Below are positions 1 through 11,824 of a stretch of 64,000 nucleotides of DNA, in pieces (position 1 is the first letter of the stretch; each line of letters starts with the position of its first letter). This stretch comes from Pontederia crassipes (Eukaryota; Streptophyta; Magnoliopsida; Commelinales; Pontederiaceae), in the NCBI GenBank assembly GCA_030549335.1, contig CM060190.1, positions 67,470,118-67,534,117 of the forward strand, read 5' to 3'. Below the pieces are notes generated by a model. The model had not been told where the DNA came from. It did no database searches and saw only the letters and a program-made list of their open reading frames with translations. A program made the position numbers and the translations under genes.

Positions 1-1676
1 TTTATAGTTTTTAATTAATAACATTTAATAAATTATTTTATAATATCCTTAATAATGTATTAATATATTATAAATTATATATACATAAAAACCAAAATAA
101 TTAAAAAAATAGATGAAATTAAAAAAAAAGATGGCGGCTCGATAAAAAAAAAGCAAATGTTCTCGCCTTCGACGAGAACATTAAATCACGTGATGGAAAC
201 ATTTTTTATTCTCGTCACCGAGGTCGACAGCAATTGGTTAAAAGGGATCTAGGTGTGGACATCCCATTGGATCGGATAAGAGGGATAGAGGGAAAAAATA
301 TAAAATTAACAGAAAATTAAATAATGATCGAGAGAAAAAGATTGAATGAAAAGAATTCTAAAAGTTTATGAGCACAAATTGAAAATTTTAAAAAGTACCA
401 ATAATATATTGGATATAATTGAGTGAGCCTAAGAGGAAATAGCCCGAGAAAATCGAAACTTTTACAAATTGCATCATTTTGCCAGCTCAAACATATTTTT
501 ATGTGCAAACAAAAGTTCGATAAAACCGCCTCTGAAGTAGAAATAGGAGTAGAGCCCTACGTTGCCTACATGTGATCACATGCAGGAAGTCCCCGACCTC
601 TAGACATCCGTGTGGTGGTTCTTGATGTAGTACTAACAATAGATGTACAAATGATTCGGTTAAATCTGTAATTTTAATGATCCATTTGCCAAGTCACAAG
701 TGGTTAAGTTCAAACAAAGAGACCTCATGTGATTAAATTCGAAATATGTCATTGTTGATGCAGAGATCAACTTTTAAATGTTCTAGACCCCAATGGTTGT
801 GCGAACAATCAGTCCTGTTCACCTGCTACACAATTTTTTCTATCTGCAGTAATCTTTTGGCATCAATGCATCATATCATGTGTCCTAATTACTTATGGCA
901 TCATGCCACAATTTATATTACTGTACTTTCTCGTGGTAGCAGATAGCAGTCACCGTGGTCACACCACCCAGAAGTCTCGCACAAGTCGCTCACGACATAA
1001 TAACGGAGGAGAAAGAAGTAAAGAACTATCTCGGTACCAAAACGACTAGTTGGCATGGGGCCGATCGCGGTGCACATAAATGTAAAGAGGTGAGAAATGG
1101 GAATGCGCACTTTACTGTGAGTGTGAGATCAAGTTTACAGAAAGCATGGATGCCAGCTTCTCTTCGTTTAAACAAAAGTTCGACTTCAAATTTTTATGAA
1201 TGTAAAAATTTTTTACAAAAAGTTTTATTTGTCATAGTCAAGCATTCTGTTCCGAGAAGACATCATAATAATCGAGCTCAATAATGAATCGATACTCAAT
1301 TCGTGATTAATGCGCATAACTCTTAGTGCCAACTAAGTTATTAGACGATCGGTCTCACTTTTCGAATATTAGAGTGGCAATAAAAAAACATGAATATATT
1401 TAATTTTATTTCCCAAAATTTGAAGTTTACAAAAAAACGCGTATATTATTCTATTTCCGAGAATTCGGTAAAGTTCTTCGATTTTCCGGTTTCAAACACA
1501 CGAAGAATGGGGTCAGATCCATATCTTACACGAAAATCTCTAATTTTGGGATTAGATGCTACGTATTAATTAAAAAAATATTTTAAAAGACAATTATGTT
1601 TTTGACAATTTATTCACACTCCAGTATTAAATTATATTTTAGTAGGCCACAATTTTATTAATTTATAACCCACAAT
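1..1676. other. AT-rich intergenic DNA, no gene recognised
   Basis: Very AT-rich sequence with a short more balanced patch near 900-1150. The open frames here (for example 955-1284 on the + strand) have no domain I recognise, no plausible splice partners and unremarkable composition, so they are not called as genes. Confidence 0.6.
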
Positions 1677-2413
1677 CAAAGGCGGAGCCAAGGAAGTTCC
1701 TTTGCCTGTACGTGCAGGCACTCGATAATAACTTTCCACTAGTAGTTATTTCAGCTATTATGTATTGACTTAATGGTTAAAGTGGTGTATTGATGTTATG
1801 ACTCAACAGCGTACAACAACAGATCGAAATTTTCTTCTATTATTTTAAGTAATACCTTTCTTTATTATCACAAGCAAATGTTAAATACCAAAAACTCAAA
1901 TTTATTTATATTCATTCGTTATCCAAATTTATAAGGATATTTTTTTTCTAAACTTCTTTATTTTAATATTTATATAAATTTTAACAATAAAAGCTCATTG
2001 AGTTTTTTTAAAATTATAATCTACTATTCATCTTGAATCATTAAGATTCAATTATTCTCTTATTTAAAAAATATTAATTTTTAAATAAATAAATTTATTT
2101 TATTTAGTATCTTATTTAATTATGTGATTTTATAATTTTTTTTTGTATATTTCTATCTTGATATCATGAAATCTTAAACTTATGAGTACAATGAGTGATA
2201 AATAATATAAAAAGAAATATAGAATTTTTAAATAAATTATCTGATAATAAATGAATTATATAAAGTTATATATATTTGGTTGTTATTGGAGAGTTTTTAG
2301 CTAATAAAAAATTATTCAACAATTTACTTAATACCATATAAATGAGTTTATTGAGATTATATGATACTTGTAATTGGTGAACCCACTGGAATTAACTTCT
2401 AGCTCTGCCACTG
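1677..2413. mobile_element. Non-autonomous hAT-type DNA transposon
   Basis: The left end reads CAAAGGCGGAGCCAAGGAAG. The reverse complement of the right end reads CAGTGGCAGAGCTAGAAG, so the two are imperfect terminal inverted repeats. The 8-bp motif CCCACAAT lies immediately outside both ends (1669-1676 and 2414-2421) and is a perfect target-site duplication. Eight-base duplications and CA-starting ends rich in GGCGGAGC are typical of plant hAT elements. The 737-bp interior is AT-rich with no transposase frame, so the copy is non-autonomous. The family is inferred from ends and TSD only. Confidence 0.85.
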
Positions 2414-2670
2414 CCCACAATATAGTAAAATGATGATATATTAAAATTTATATATTAATTATTATCTTGATTGTAAGTTTATGGGATATTCCCCGTTTAA
2501 AGAGAAAAAAAATTGCATTTCCTCTTTTGTTTAATCCTTAGATCGAGATTTTTTATTTAAATTTAATGGAAAGTTAATAACGTGGGTCATACGTGAATCA
2601 TACATTTTTTTTATCTGACACAAAAAAGAGGATGAATGTTGTACATAATTTGAAGGAGGGACGCCTGCAG

Positions 2671-2671
2671 A

Positions 2672-2736
<65 letters not shown>
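2671..2736. repeat. (ATT)n microsatellite, about 22 units
   Basis: An essentially uninterrupted run of ATT triplets. Length is likely to vary between individuals. Confidence 0.95.
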
Positions 2737-2737
<1 letters not shown>

Positions 2738-3189
2738 ACTAATTCTACTAATTATATGAAATAATAAGTGATTTTACATATAAGTTTTTTGTGTAAACTC
2801 ATAAAAAAATAGATGCGATCTAATCGCTGGATTAAAATTTGATTTTGACTTTTAATATATAAAATAATTTTACTTGTTATCAAATTAATTTAAATAATGA
2901 TCTATTTTTCATTATCGATCCGGTCATAATTGTACACATATAAATATTTTTTTTGGAATTTATACCTCTATATATTCTTTTTGAAATAAGACCATTTAGA
3001 CAGTAAAATAAGAAAAAATAATTGATATTTTTTTTTGTAACTTCGGGAGCTTTTTAGCAAATGAGACCACGTGGAACCTAGATCTACTTCTAGTCCGCCA
3101 AATAAGTAAGGTAGAACCAGGCAAACTGACCCAAGTTCTGATGACCTAGTTTCATCATCAAAATAGTGGAACAAGTCTCTGTGTCTATT

Positions 3190-3660
3190 TTTTTAATTTT
3201 TTCTTTGATTTGACACTACTATTTTTTCCACATTTATATTTTCTATTTTCTTTTTTATATTACAATCTTCTTCTAAAATAAATTATTTATGGAATATAAT
3301 ATATTCATTATAAAATAATTAAGATAATATTATTTATTACTTATTTGTTTCATTTAAAATGTTAATTTTTCATAAAATATAAATTATTAAAAAATGATTT
3401 ATTTATTTATAAATAATATATTTTAAATACTTTTTTTGACATAAAATTTTCTAATATATATTTATTTTTAAGTTTTTTTAACAAATTTATAATATATATT
3501 TATTATATATATTTTTAATTCAAGCACACATTAAAATTAATTCATCATATTTATTTTTTTATATCACATCAATTACATTTTTTTTTTCATATTAAATTTT
3601 AATATATTCAAATATATTCGAATTAATATGTCAATTCAATTTTTTATAAAAAAAAATTGG
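3190..3660 (+). repeat. Dispersed AT-rich repeat, copy 1
   Basis: Shares an ordered series of motifs with copies near 10030, 25300, 31555, 34170, 45822 and 56040: a T/C-rich start, a long AT core, a block like CACTAAAATTAATTCATC, then GTCAATTCAA followed by a T/A run. It has no coding capacity and behaves like a miniature inverted-repeat element. Ends are approximate because no clear TSD was found. Confidence 0.6.
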
Positions 3661-5230
3661 TGAAACTTTATCCCCGTATACAACCCCTTAATGATTACTT
3701 TTTTTTCAGCCACAATACCCCATGAATATGGTGATATGTCAACGTCTATACGGAGAACGCGGACAAACTCAGCAGCACAGCAGAGACTGACCTTGTTGCC
3801 TTGGTCGTCTTGACCAGGTGGTGATTAGGTAAAGCGCCTGGTCCAATCCAGTCATATCTTTGATGCGATTGTGTGAAAATTGAGTCACGAGAAAATCATG
3901 TCTCCTTTCAAGGAGAATGCGATGTGAAAATTGGACTTTGATTGGCATTCGTCCGATAACTCATGGAGCTCGAATTTATAATGGTCCAATATGGTCCAAG
4001 TTCGTTTGTTCTGTCTTAACTGAAAGCTTGTTCATTAGTTCGTTGATAATATTTAAATAATTAAATACAATTTATATATCACAAAGTAATAACGATTTAT
4101 TAATAATAGAATGTAATTGTTTTACTCCTTTTTAGAATTAAGCTTTTTTTTACTATTAATGAACGTGAAGAAAACTAAAGGAAACCAATAAAAAGAAGTA
4201 ACATTGAATTTGTCCGAAAAAAAAGGTAGATGGATGAAGGTAAAGATAAAGAAATTAGTATAAATTTTAAATTTTATGGGTATAGAAATGTATTTATGAT
4301 TTAGGTCTAGCAAATTTAAAATAAACTATACATTTTTTAAACTTCATTAATTCAATCTAGGATATTTTGGTAAAAATGCATTTTTATATTACAAAAAAGC
4401 ACTGTCAATAGCCAATTATTTAAATTTATGAAATTTGAAATACATTATAAAAATTTAAAACTTAATTAACGTGATCGAAGGTATTTTGATAAAAGATGCA
4501 CGTTAAATAATGCGCACTGCTTTGATAAAAGATACACGTTACTGATAATTTAGCATCTTTTGAAAAAAAAAATTTTATTGAATAATTTTGAGTTAGTTAA
4601 TACTCCTTTAGTGATATGACAAACATAGACTATTATCTTATTAAAAAATATAATTCTTTTAGGTAGAGATAAAATAGAGTGCATTGACAACTTCTTAAAT
4701 GCAAAGAGACAAAATAAGTGAGCTTTATTGATAAATGGAAATATATACCATTATTATTGTTATTATTTACTTTCAAATTATATATTATGCATTAAAAAAA
4801 TCTTAATGCACTTTTTAAAAATATATATATATATATATATGTTGGAGGCTTATTAAATTTAAGTCAAATTATTTATATTTATATAATTTAACTTGCTATT
4901 AAATTTTTGGGTCCGTCCTTGCAAGGTAGAGGGGGCCCGTGCGGAGAGAGGGGATGGCCTCTTATTTTTTTGCTATATTTTTTTAATAATTATATATATA
5001 TATATATATATTTAGTGTCGGTGTTATGAGATTAAAACTGTGGAGCCCAACAGTGATAATTATTAACAATATATATTATTATGTAGAAAACAAACTTTAG
5101 CTGAAGACGCGAGTTTTACGCGGTACAAAAAAAGTAATGAGCCATCGGCATCACCACGAAGATATAAAATAACAGAAATAATATTTAAAAATGAAAAGAA
5201 AAAAATGGTGAAAGCGGTGAACGTTTATGC
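3661..5230. other. Intergenic DNA with TA microsatellites
   Basis: AT-rich intergenic sequence. Two TA dinucleotide runs lie near 4820-4842 and 4988-5010, with a short G/C-rich patch near 4920-4970. No gene recognised. Confidence 0.6.
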
Positions 5231-5317
5231 GAGGTGGCGATCGCATCGTTCGATTTAAAAAGGGGCCCAAAAAATCCACCACTCATCTCACTCTCCAGTT
5301 GTTCATCATTACGTGCA

Positions 5318-5323
5318 TATATA
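5318..5323 (+). promoter_or_regulatory. Candidate TATA box of the UDP-apiose/xylose synthase gene
   Basis: TATATA sits about 235 bases upstream of the start codon, where AT-rich DNA changes to a CT-rich leader. A GGGGCCC motif lies upstream near 5262. The transcription start would be about 5350. Positional inference only. Confidence 0.45.
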
Positions 5324-5437
5324 CAGACCTCCGCAGACCACACACTCGTCCTCTCCGCTCTGCGCGTTCCAGATCTGCGCTCTTCTACCTCCAGGCGCAC
5401 CCGAGCGGCATCGCAGAGCGCGGAAGGAGACCAAGAG

Positions 5438-5540
5438 GTTCGTGAACAATGCTGCCGCCCCTGCTTCTTCTGCTTATTTTGCTTGCTGTTTTGATCTCTT
5501 TTACGATCCATCTCGACGATCACTGCTTTGCTTTTATTAG
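5438..5540 (+). other. Probable intron in the 5' leader
   Basis: A donor AG|GTTCGT and an acceptor TTTATTAG enclose 103 pyrimidine-rich bases just upstream of the start codon. The donor hexamer is the same as that of the first coding intron (5832). If retained, this segment supplies an ATG at 5449 whose frame runs to a stop at 5596-5598, overlapping the main start out of frame. Removal would explain how the main start is reached. Confidence 0.5.
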
Positions 5541-5552
5541 ATTTGTGGAAAG

Positions 5553-8371
5553 ATGGCAACGAGGTTGGATCTGGATGGGAACCCCATCAAGCCGATGACC
5601 ATCTGCATGATCGGCGCCGGAGGCTTCATCGGATCGCACCTTTGCGAAAAGCTCATGGCCGAGACGCCGCACACGGTGCTGGCGGTGGATGTCTACAACG
5701 ACAAGATCAAGCACCTCCTCGATCCGGCGCCGGAGGCGGCCGCTGCCACCTGGGCCGGCCGGATCCAGTTCCACCGCCTCAACATCAAGCACGACTCCAG
5801 GCTCGAGGGCCTCATCAAGATGGCCGATCTGGTTCGTATTGGATCTACCTTCCTTTGTATCCAAAGATCTCGCGCTTGTTTTCTTTCGTTTCTTCGCAGA
5901 TCTCGTCTCTCACATTTTGATATCTTTCCCTTTCTCCTCGATTAACATTTTGTCGTGGCTGATATGTGTTTTTACTACGCAGACCATTAACCTGGCAGCG
6001 ATCTGCACGCCTGCTGATTACAACACCCGACCACTTGATACTATCTATAGCAACTTCATCGACGCGCTCCCTGTGGTAAACTTTGGCGCCGCGCCCACAA
6101 TGCCTTTCCCCTTGCTTTTCTTCCCCATTTGCTTCATTGTTTCATGGGTCTCATTGAATCTTGAAGGTTAAATACTGCTCGGAGAACAACAAGCGTCTTA
6201 TTCATTTTTCCACTTGTGAAGTATACGGGAAGACCATCGGCTCCTTCCTACCCAAGGATCATCCTCTCCGCCAGGTGATGACCTCTCATTTGCCTATTTG
6301 GATATGATGTTACCAGAGTTTGACATGTTTATCATCCATGACTTCTGTTTAGTCCTTTAAAATTGCAATGCTGGAACTCGAGTTGTGTAACATTTTGTTA
6401 TAGGAATCTTGAACTCAAGGAATTTGGGTTTTTGGGGGTCAATGTACTTGTTTGATGTGGAAAGTAAGATCGTCCTTAGTCAGACAGTTGATTCCTATTG
6501 ACGATTAATGCCATTTTAAATCATTATACAACATAACATGATATACGACCACTATTAGGCAAGAAGGAAATGTCCGTCGGCGATTGGGGTTGCTTATGAT
6601 TTTACAAAGTGATGGTTCTCTTCAAAGTTTTACTTCTTGTCATGTTGGAAATCTTATACGCAACCTAATTTACCTTGATAGGTTGTTGATAGTGTTTATT
6701 TTTTATTCAAATCTTACAAGTGCTTTCCAAGCATGTTCCTTTGATGATTTGAGCTCACAATGTGGAAGTCAAAGTTAATTAATTATGAGATTGCTAAATT
6801 CTTTTCAACATGCCATTTGACTTCATGCCAAGTTTTTTGCAAAGGTTTACAATCTTCATCTTGTCACATTCCAGCTGAAAACATTTTTTGTAGAGTTGTT
6901 TGCTTTGATCAGTCCCCAATTTTCATCTTACCTAAACTTATGGAAGTTGATTTTGGTTCCACATGAGAAAATAGTGTTGATGAATTAGTTACCACTAATT
7001 TTCACTTGAATCATGGACGATTAGATTTGAAGTGCACTAATGCTCTATGTTGTTTGACAATCTTGCAATCCCACTTTCTTAGTTGTTATGATCTCTTCCC
7101 TTTCCTCACTGCCTATCCTCCATTCTGTAACACATTCACTTTGTTGCATGGTGTGTAATAACCTTTGTTTTTTTGGTGGTATTGTGAAGTAACTGAGCTT
7201 TCCTCATTAATGACTAATTACTTCTTTTAATAAAACATGTACACGAACAGGACCCTGAGTACTATGTGCTGAAAGAAGATGGCTCTCCATGTATTTTTGG
7301 ACCCATTGAGAAACAGAGATGGTCCTATGCATGTGCAAAACAACTTATTGAAAGACTAATCTACGGCGAGTTTCTCTTCTAACTTTGTCTATTAAGTACA
7401 TTAGTTCTCTTTCTGAGGATTTTGTCTCTGGGATGTGATCCGTGTCCAGCTGAGGGTGCGGAAAATAGTCTGGAGTTCACCATTGTGAGGCCATTCAATT
7501 GGATTGGTCCAAGGATGGATTTCATTCCTGGAATTGATGGTCCTAGTGAGGGCGTCCCAAGGGTTTTGGCATGCTTCAGCAATGTATGGATTACTTTTTT
7601 GTACATAGACATTATTATTATTTTCTTCTCAAAATTTTTTTTTGAACTAGCTATTTTTTGAAGACTTGCACTAAAATACTTGTATTATGCAGAATCTCTT
7701 ACGTCGTGAACCTCTGAAACTTGTGGATGGTGGTCAGTCCCAAAGAACATTTGTTTATATCAAGGATGCCATAGAAGCTGTTCTCTTAATGATTGTAAGT
7801 GTTTTTTTATTTCTATAAAACTTCAATGCCATGAAAACGAATTAATTGATTTTCCTTGCAGGAAAATCCTGCTCGTGCTAATGGCCACATCTTTAATGTG
7901 GGAAATCCTAACAATGAAGTCACAGTAAAGCAACTAGCTGAGATGATGACTGAGGTACATTCTTCCCAGGTGTTAACATATGGTTGTCATAGTTGCAGCT
8001 GCCTTAACACACATTCCTTAATTCCCCCCTCAGGTCTACTCAAAGGTTTCTGGAGAACCATCTTTGGAGGTGCCTACAGTTGACATAAGCTCCAAAGAAT
8101 TCTATGGTGAAGGCTATGATGACAGTGATAAACGGATTCCTGATATGACTATAATCAATAGACAACTTGGTACGTTCTCTTGCTGAGCCAGCTGATTCAT
8201 TTGTTCGTTCTATTTTTGAAGTACGTACAAGTAACAGGTTTTCATGCAAATGCAGGTTGGAACCCAAAGACATCCCTGTGGGACTTGCTCGAGTCTACTC
8301 TAACCTATCAGCACAGGACTTACGCAGAAGCCATCAAGAAGGCAACGGCAAAACCTGTTGCCTCAAGCTAG
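5553..8371 (+). CDS. AXS: UDP-D-apiose/UDP-D-xylose synthase
   Basis: A bifunctional cytosolic SDR-family enzyme that converts UDP-glucuronate to UDP-apiose (for rhamnogalacturonan II and apiosylated metabolites) and UDP-xylose. Nine coding exons: 5553-5831, 5983-6075, 6167-6274, 7251-7365, 7450-7583, 7693-7794, 7862-7954, 8034-8169 and 8256-8371. They give 391 residues against about 389 in Arabidopsis AXS. The NAD-binding GAGGFIG is at residues 21-27 and the catalytic YACAK is at 186-190. Cys101, Cys141, Arg183, Asp338 and Arg342 match, with an offset of one, residues I recall as functional in the Arabidopsis enzyme. Intron 3 is long (6275-7250). Intron 4 (7366-7449) lacks a GT donor; the conserved reading YAEGAEN needs a GC-AG intron. 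A possible polyadenylation signal, AATTAAA, lies near 8620. The start is the first methionine in good homology; a leader intron probably precedes it. Confidence 0.96.
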
Positions 8372-10029
8372 ACGTTTGGATTAGTATCTTGTGTCACCAA
8401 CACGAGGCATTATGCAGCCTTATCTCATTTCATTCTTTTCAAGGTTCATCATGTACACATGTGAGCAATTTAGCATATATTCTTTACGTCAGTAGTTAAT
8501 ATCAGCGACTTTTCATCCCTGAAATTTGTTGCATTTGTCAATGCTATCTGTTGAAGACAGTATCAGAAGTTTTCTTGTATATGCTGAGACAACGGTTTCG
8601 TATGTAAAGCCGATGTCCAATTAAAGCAATGGTTTCTTAGCATCCAAATTGATATTTTTTTTCTTAAATAAGCTTTCAAGCATGTCGTACTTGTGTTTTT
8701 TCATGTGTTTTGCACCTAGTGAGATAAGGCTTGTTGTTGTTTGAAATGTTTCAATTTAGGAATGTTACTCATATATATTATTTCCTTAGAATTTATTTGG
8801 TTGAGGATGTAAAAAAGTAAAAAATAAGAAAAAAAAGAGAGGGAAGAAATTTATTTTAATAGATTGAATAATGAAAATAAATAAAGAAATAAAGCTATCT
8901 CTTTCTTTTTCTTCGTTTTAAATCGAGATAGAAAGAAAAAAATATAGCTACTGTATATTTTTTTAAAACTAAACATATAAATACACGTATTATAAATAAA
9001 ATGTATAAATAAAATTATCAGTTATTTTTCATTATCTTCTGTTTTATTTAATTAGGGTATTCAAAGAAGATTAATTATTTTCCTTTGTTTTTTATTTTCT
9101 TCTTTTTCTTCCTTATTTTCCTTCACTTTCACTTTCTTGATTCTTCTAATGATTTTGCAACCAAAATAGAAAACATTTTCCAGCATGGTTATCGGATCGG
9201 TGTCATTCACTTTTATGATTTCAGAGAGAGCATTTTTGTGTGGTACCAATCTCTAATCCAAAATTCAGGGAGGTGCCATGTTTATTTTAACGGAAAAATT
9301 CATAGGTTCCCACATTTCATTTCACTTGTGGTATCCAAACTGTATCGACCACGACTAGCAACAATTCTACCAAAAATTGGTTACTCCATTTCTAACTGCA
9401 CCGCCTCACGGAGAAGTTCATCCATGCAAATATCAAATATGAGCCGTTTCGCACGTTCATTTGAAACCCAACGGAAACTCTAATATGCCCGTTGACTAAT
9501 TTTGACTTGTTCTTATAATAAAGATTTAATATTCCTATCTTATTTTTATTCTCATTTTTTTTTCTTCTTTTTTGTTTGATTGACACGAAAACATCTAAGT
9601 ACTTTTTGTTATAAAACGTTTGGTTGACACAAAGATCTAACTCAGAATAACTCATAAATCATTTAATTTTTAATTATTAATTTAGGTGAGAACACAGTGT
9701 TTTGACAACCTCTAAGAATATTCTATTCGTATATCCACTTCAAATTCGAGAACAAATAATCATGAGGTCCACATGATCATATTTACTGATGTTTGGTTGT
9801 TAACCCAAGTTAAAAAGCTTGTTCTTATAAATGTTTTTTTTTTCAAATGAAGTCTAAGTGGTGTTGGGCAATTATAACCTCTAATTTCACTAGATTCTTC
9901 AAATATTTTAATGCGACCTATTTTTTGAGACAAAATTAGGTCGCATTTAATAGTCCCAAAATTTATTGTTCCAAATTGTTGATTCCACTTTTTTTAACCA
10001 TCACATATTAGTTTTTTTTTTCAAAACTT
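8372..10029. other. 3' flank and intergenic DNA
   Basis: The 3' untranslated region of the upstream gene probably runs to about 8640. Beyond that are AT-rich repeats and a more complex block at about 9060-9500 with open frames on both strands (9085-9483 +, 9392-9655 -) that match no domain I know. No gene is called. Confidence 0.55.
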
Positions 10030-10440
10030 TTTTGAGTTGACGTATTTCTTCTTTTTTTTCAAACATTTTTTTATTTTATCATTTTCTTTTTTAACCTCTC
10101 TTATATAAATTAATATATTTATTATATATAAAATATAAATAATAAAGTATTAATATAATATTATTTATTATTAATTATGTCATTAAAATTTTTAATATTT
10201 CATTAAATATAAATTATTAAAATTAATTTTTATATTTAAATAATATATTTTTAAACAAACTTTTTGGCATAATTTTTTTAATATATATTTATTTTTTATT
10301 TTTTAATAAATGTATAATATATATTTATAATACATATTTTAATTCAAACATTAACTAAAATTAATTCATCAAATTTATTTTTTTCTATTACAGTTGTAAT
10401 TTGGAGGAACTCCTGTTCCAATTTTTAAACAGCCCGAAAT
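10030..10440 (+). repeat. Dispersed AT-rich repeat, copy 2
   Basis: Same motif order as copy 1: a T-rich start with AACCTCTCTTATATAAATTA, an AT core with ATATTATTTATTA, then CTAAAATTAATTCATCAAAT near the right end. Boundaries approximate. Confidence 0.6.
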
Positions 10441-11018
10441 GTATTGACATGCAAGGACGGATGAAAAGGCAGAAAAATGAGGGGGCGTCCGCCCCTGTTA
10501 ACATGTTTCTGCATGGTTGTTTAATTTGTAACTAATCGTTTCTTGTTGCATTCTATTTCAATTTCTCACTTTATGTAAAAACATTGGAAACAATGTGCGT
10601 TTTTTAAGTCAGAATGATAATTCAGATACAATAGGTAAAGTTCATGAAATTTTACCTGAGTTTAGAAATTGTCTGTATAATGTACTTGGCTAATTGGCTC
10701 AGTTCTCTATAAACTTATTCCAAAAGTAGGACGTTGTAAATAGTTTAGAAAACTTTCTTAGTTCTCACAAATCACCTAATTGTGAACAATAATGGAAAGA
10801 ATGCCGGCGTCCACTATTGGAACGAATCCACCACCGTCGAGGATGGGGACTAGGGAGTCTTTGGGAGTCATTTCATTTTCTATGAAAGGGAATTTTGGGT
10901 TTGCAATAGGTGATTAGGATTTGAAATAGAAAATAAAAAAGAGCGGCTGAGATTTTGGGCATCCTATCCTATGTCTCACGCTGAAAGTCCGCAGGAATCC
11001 ATCCATTCATCCATATAT

Positions 11019-11824
11019 GGGTAAATTGCATATACGAAACATCTTTTCTCCAGATGATGCATCGCTGAGAAATTGGATTCGGCTCATGAGAAATTCTCCA
11101 TCACCTCTCTCCCCTCTCTAACCATGATTCTCTCATTCTCTCTACTCTCTTCCTCGATCTCTCCTTTTTCCCTCGGATCTCTCGTTCTCTCTCTCACGTG
11201 TGAACGTCACCGCCACAGCCATCTCACGTGAATGCCGCCGCCGCTGTCAGAGAAGAGGCGACAGGCGAAATGTCTCTCTCTCTCGAATGCCGCCGCCATT
11301 GTCATCGAAGAGGAGGCGAAGCATGAATTTGTCAATCTCTGTGAGGAAAGTGATGGAGATGTGCGGTGAGGGTGAATCGGTCGATCTCTGCTGTCGGAGA
11401 TGTGTGGCGAGGAGGGCACAGTCGGGGAGGGCTGCGAAGAGGATGACGGTGCCGGGAGGGTTAGCACACGAACTCAATATCTCATTCTCTCCTTGATCTC
11501 TCTCTCTCTCTGCCATCGGACGTCGAGGATGCCACGAAGAGGGCGACGGCATCGGATAAGGTCAGCTCTTGATCTCTCTCCGAAATCTCTTGCTCTCTCT
11601 CCCCAATCTCAACCTCTCGATCTCGTTGGTGGCTGGTACGAAGGGATCTGGCGCCAGAGTGAACACCACCGATGGTGACCTATCGTGAGATGGATTACAA
11701 TCATCCGATCGCATCTGAATGGTCTGTGCGCCGAGATTGTGTGAATCACTGATGATAGTTGGACGTCTAGGATCTTGCGCGACTCTGTGCGCAGAGAAGG
11801 ATGCTTCGCATATACAGTTTATCC
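11019..11824. mobile_element. Mutator-like element (MULE) with a GC- and CT-rich core
   Basis: The left end is GGGTAAATTGCATATACGAA. The reverse complement of the right end is GGATAAACTGTATATGCGAA, so the ends form inverted repeats of about 35 bases. Flanking nonamers tccatatat (11010-11018) and tatatatat (11825-11833) agree at 7 of 9 positions, as expected of an aged 9-bp Mutator duplication. The interior holds long CT tracts and GCCGCC-rich sequence. Its open frames on both strands (11200-11496, 11247-11552, 11562-11873) resemble no known protein. No transposase is seen. Confidence 0.7.

Noticed and set aside
955-1284. 109-codon + strand open frame as a possible gene
   Set aside because: No recognised motif, no neighbouring exons, and surroundings of repeat-like AT-rich DNA.
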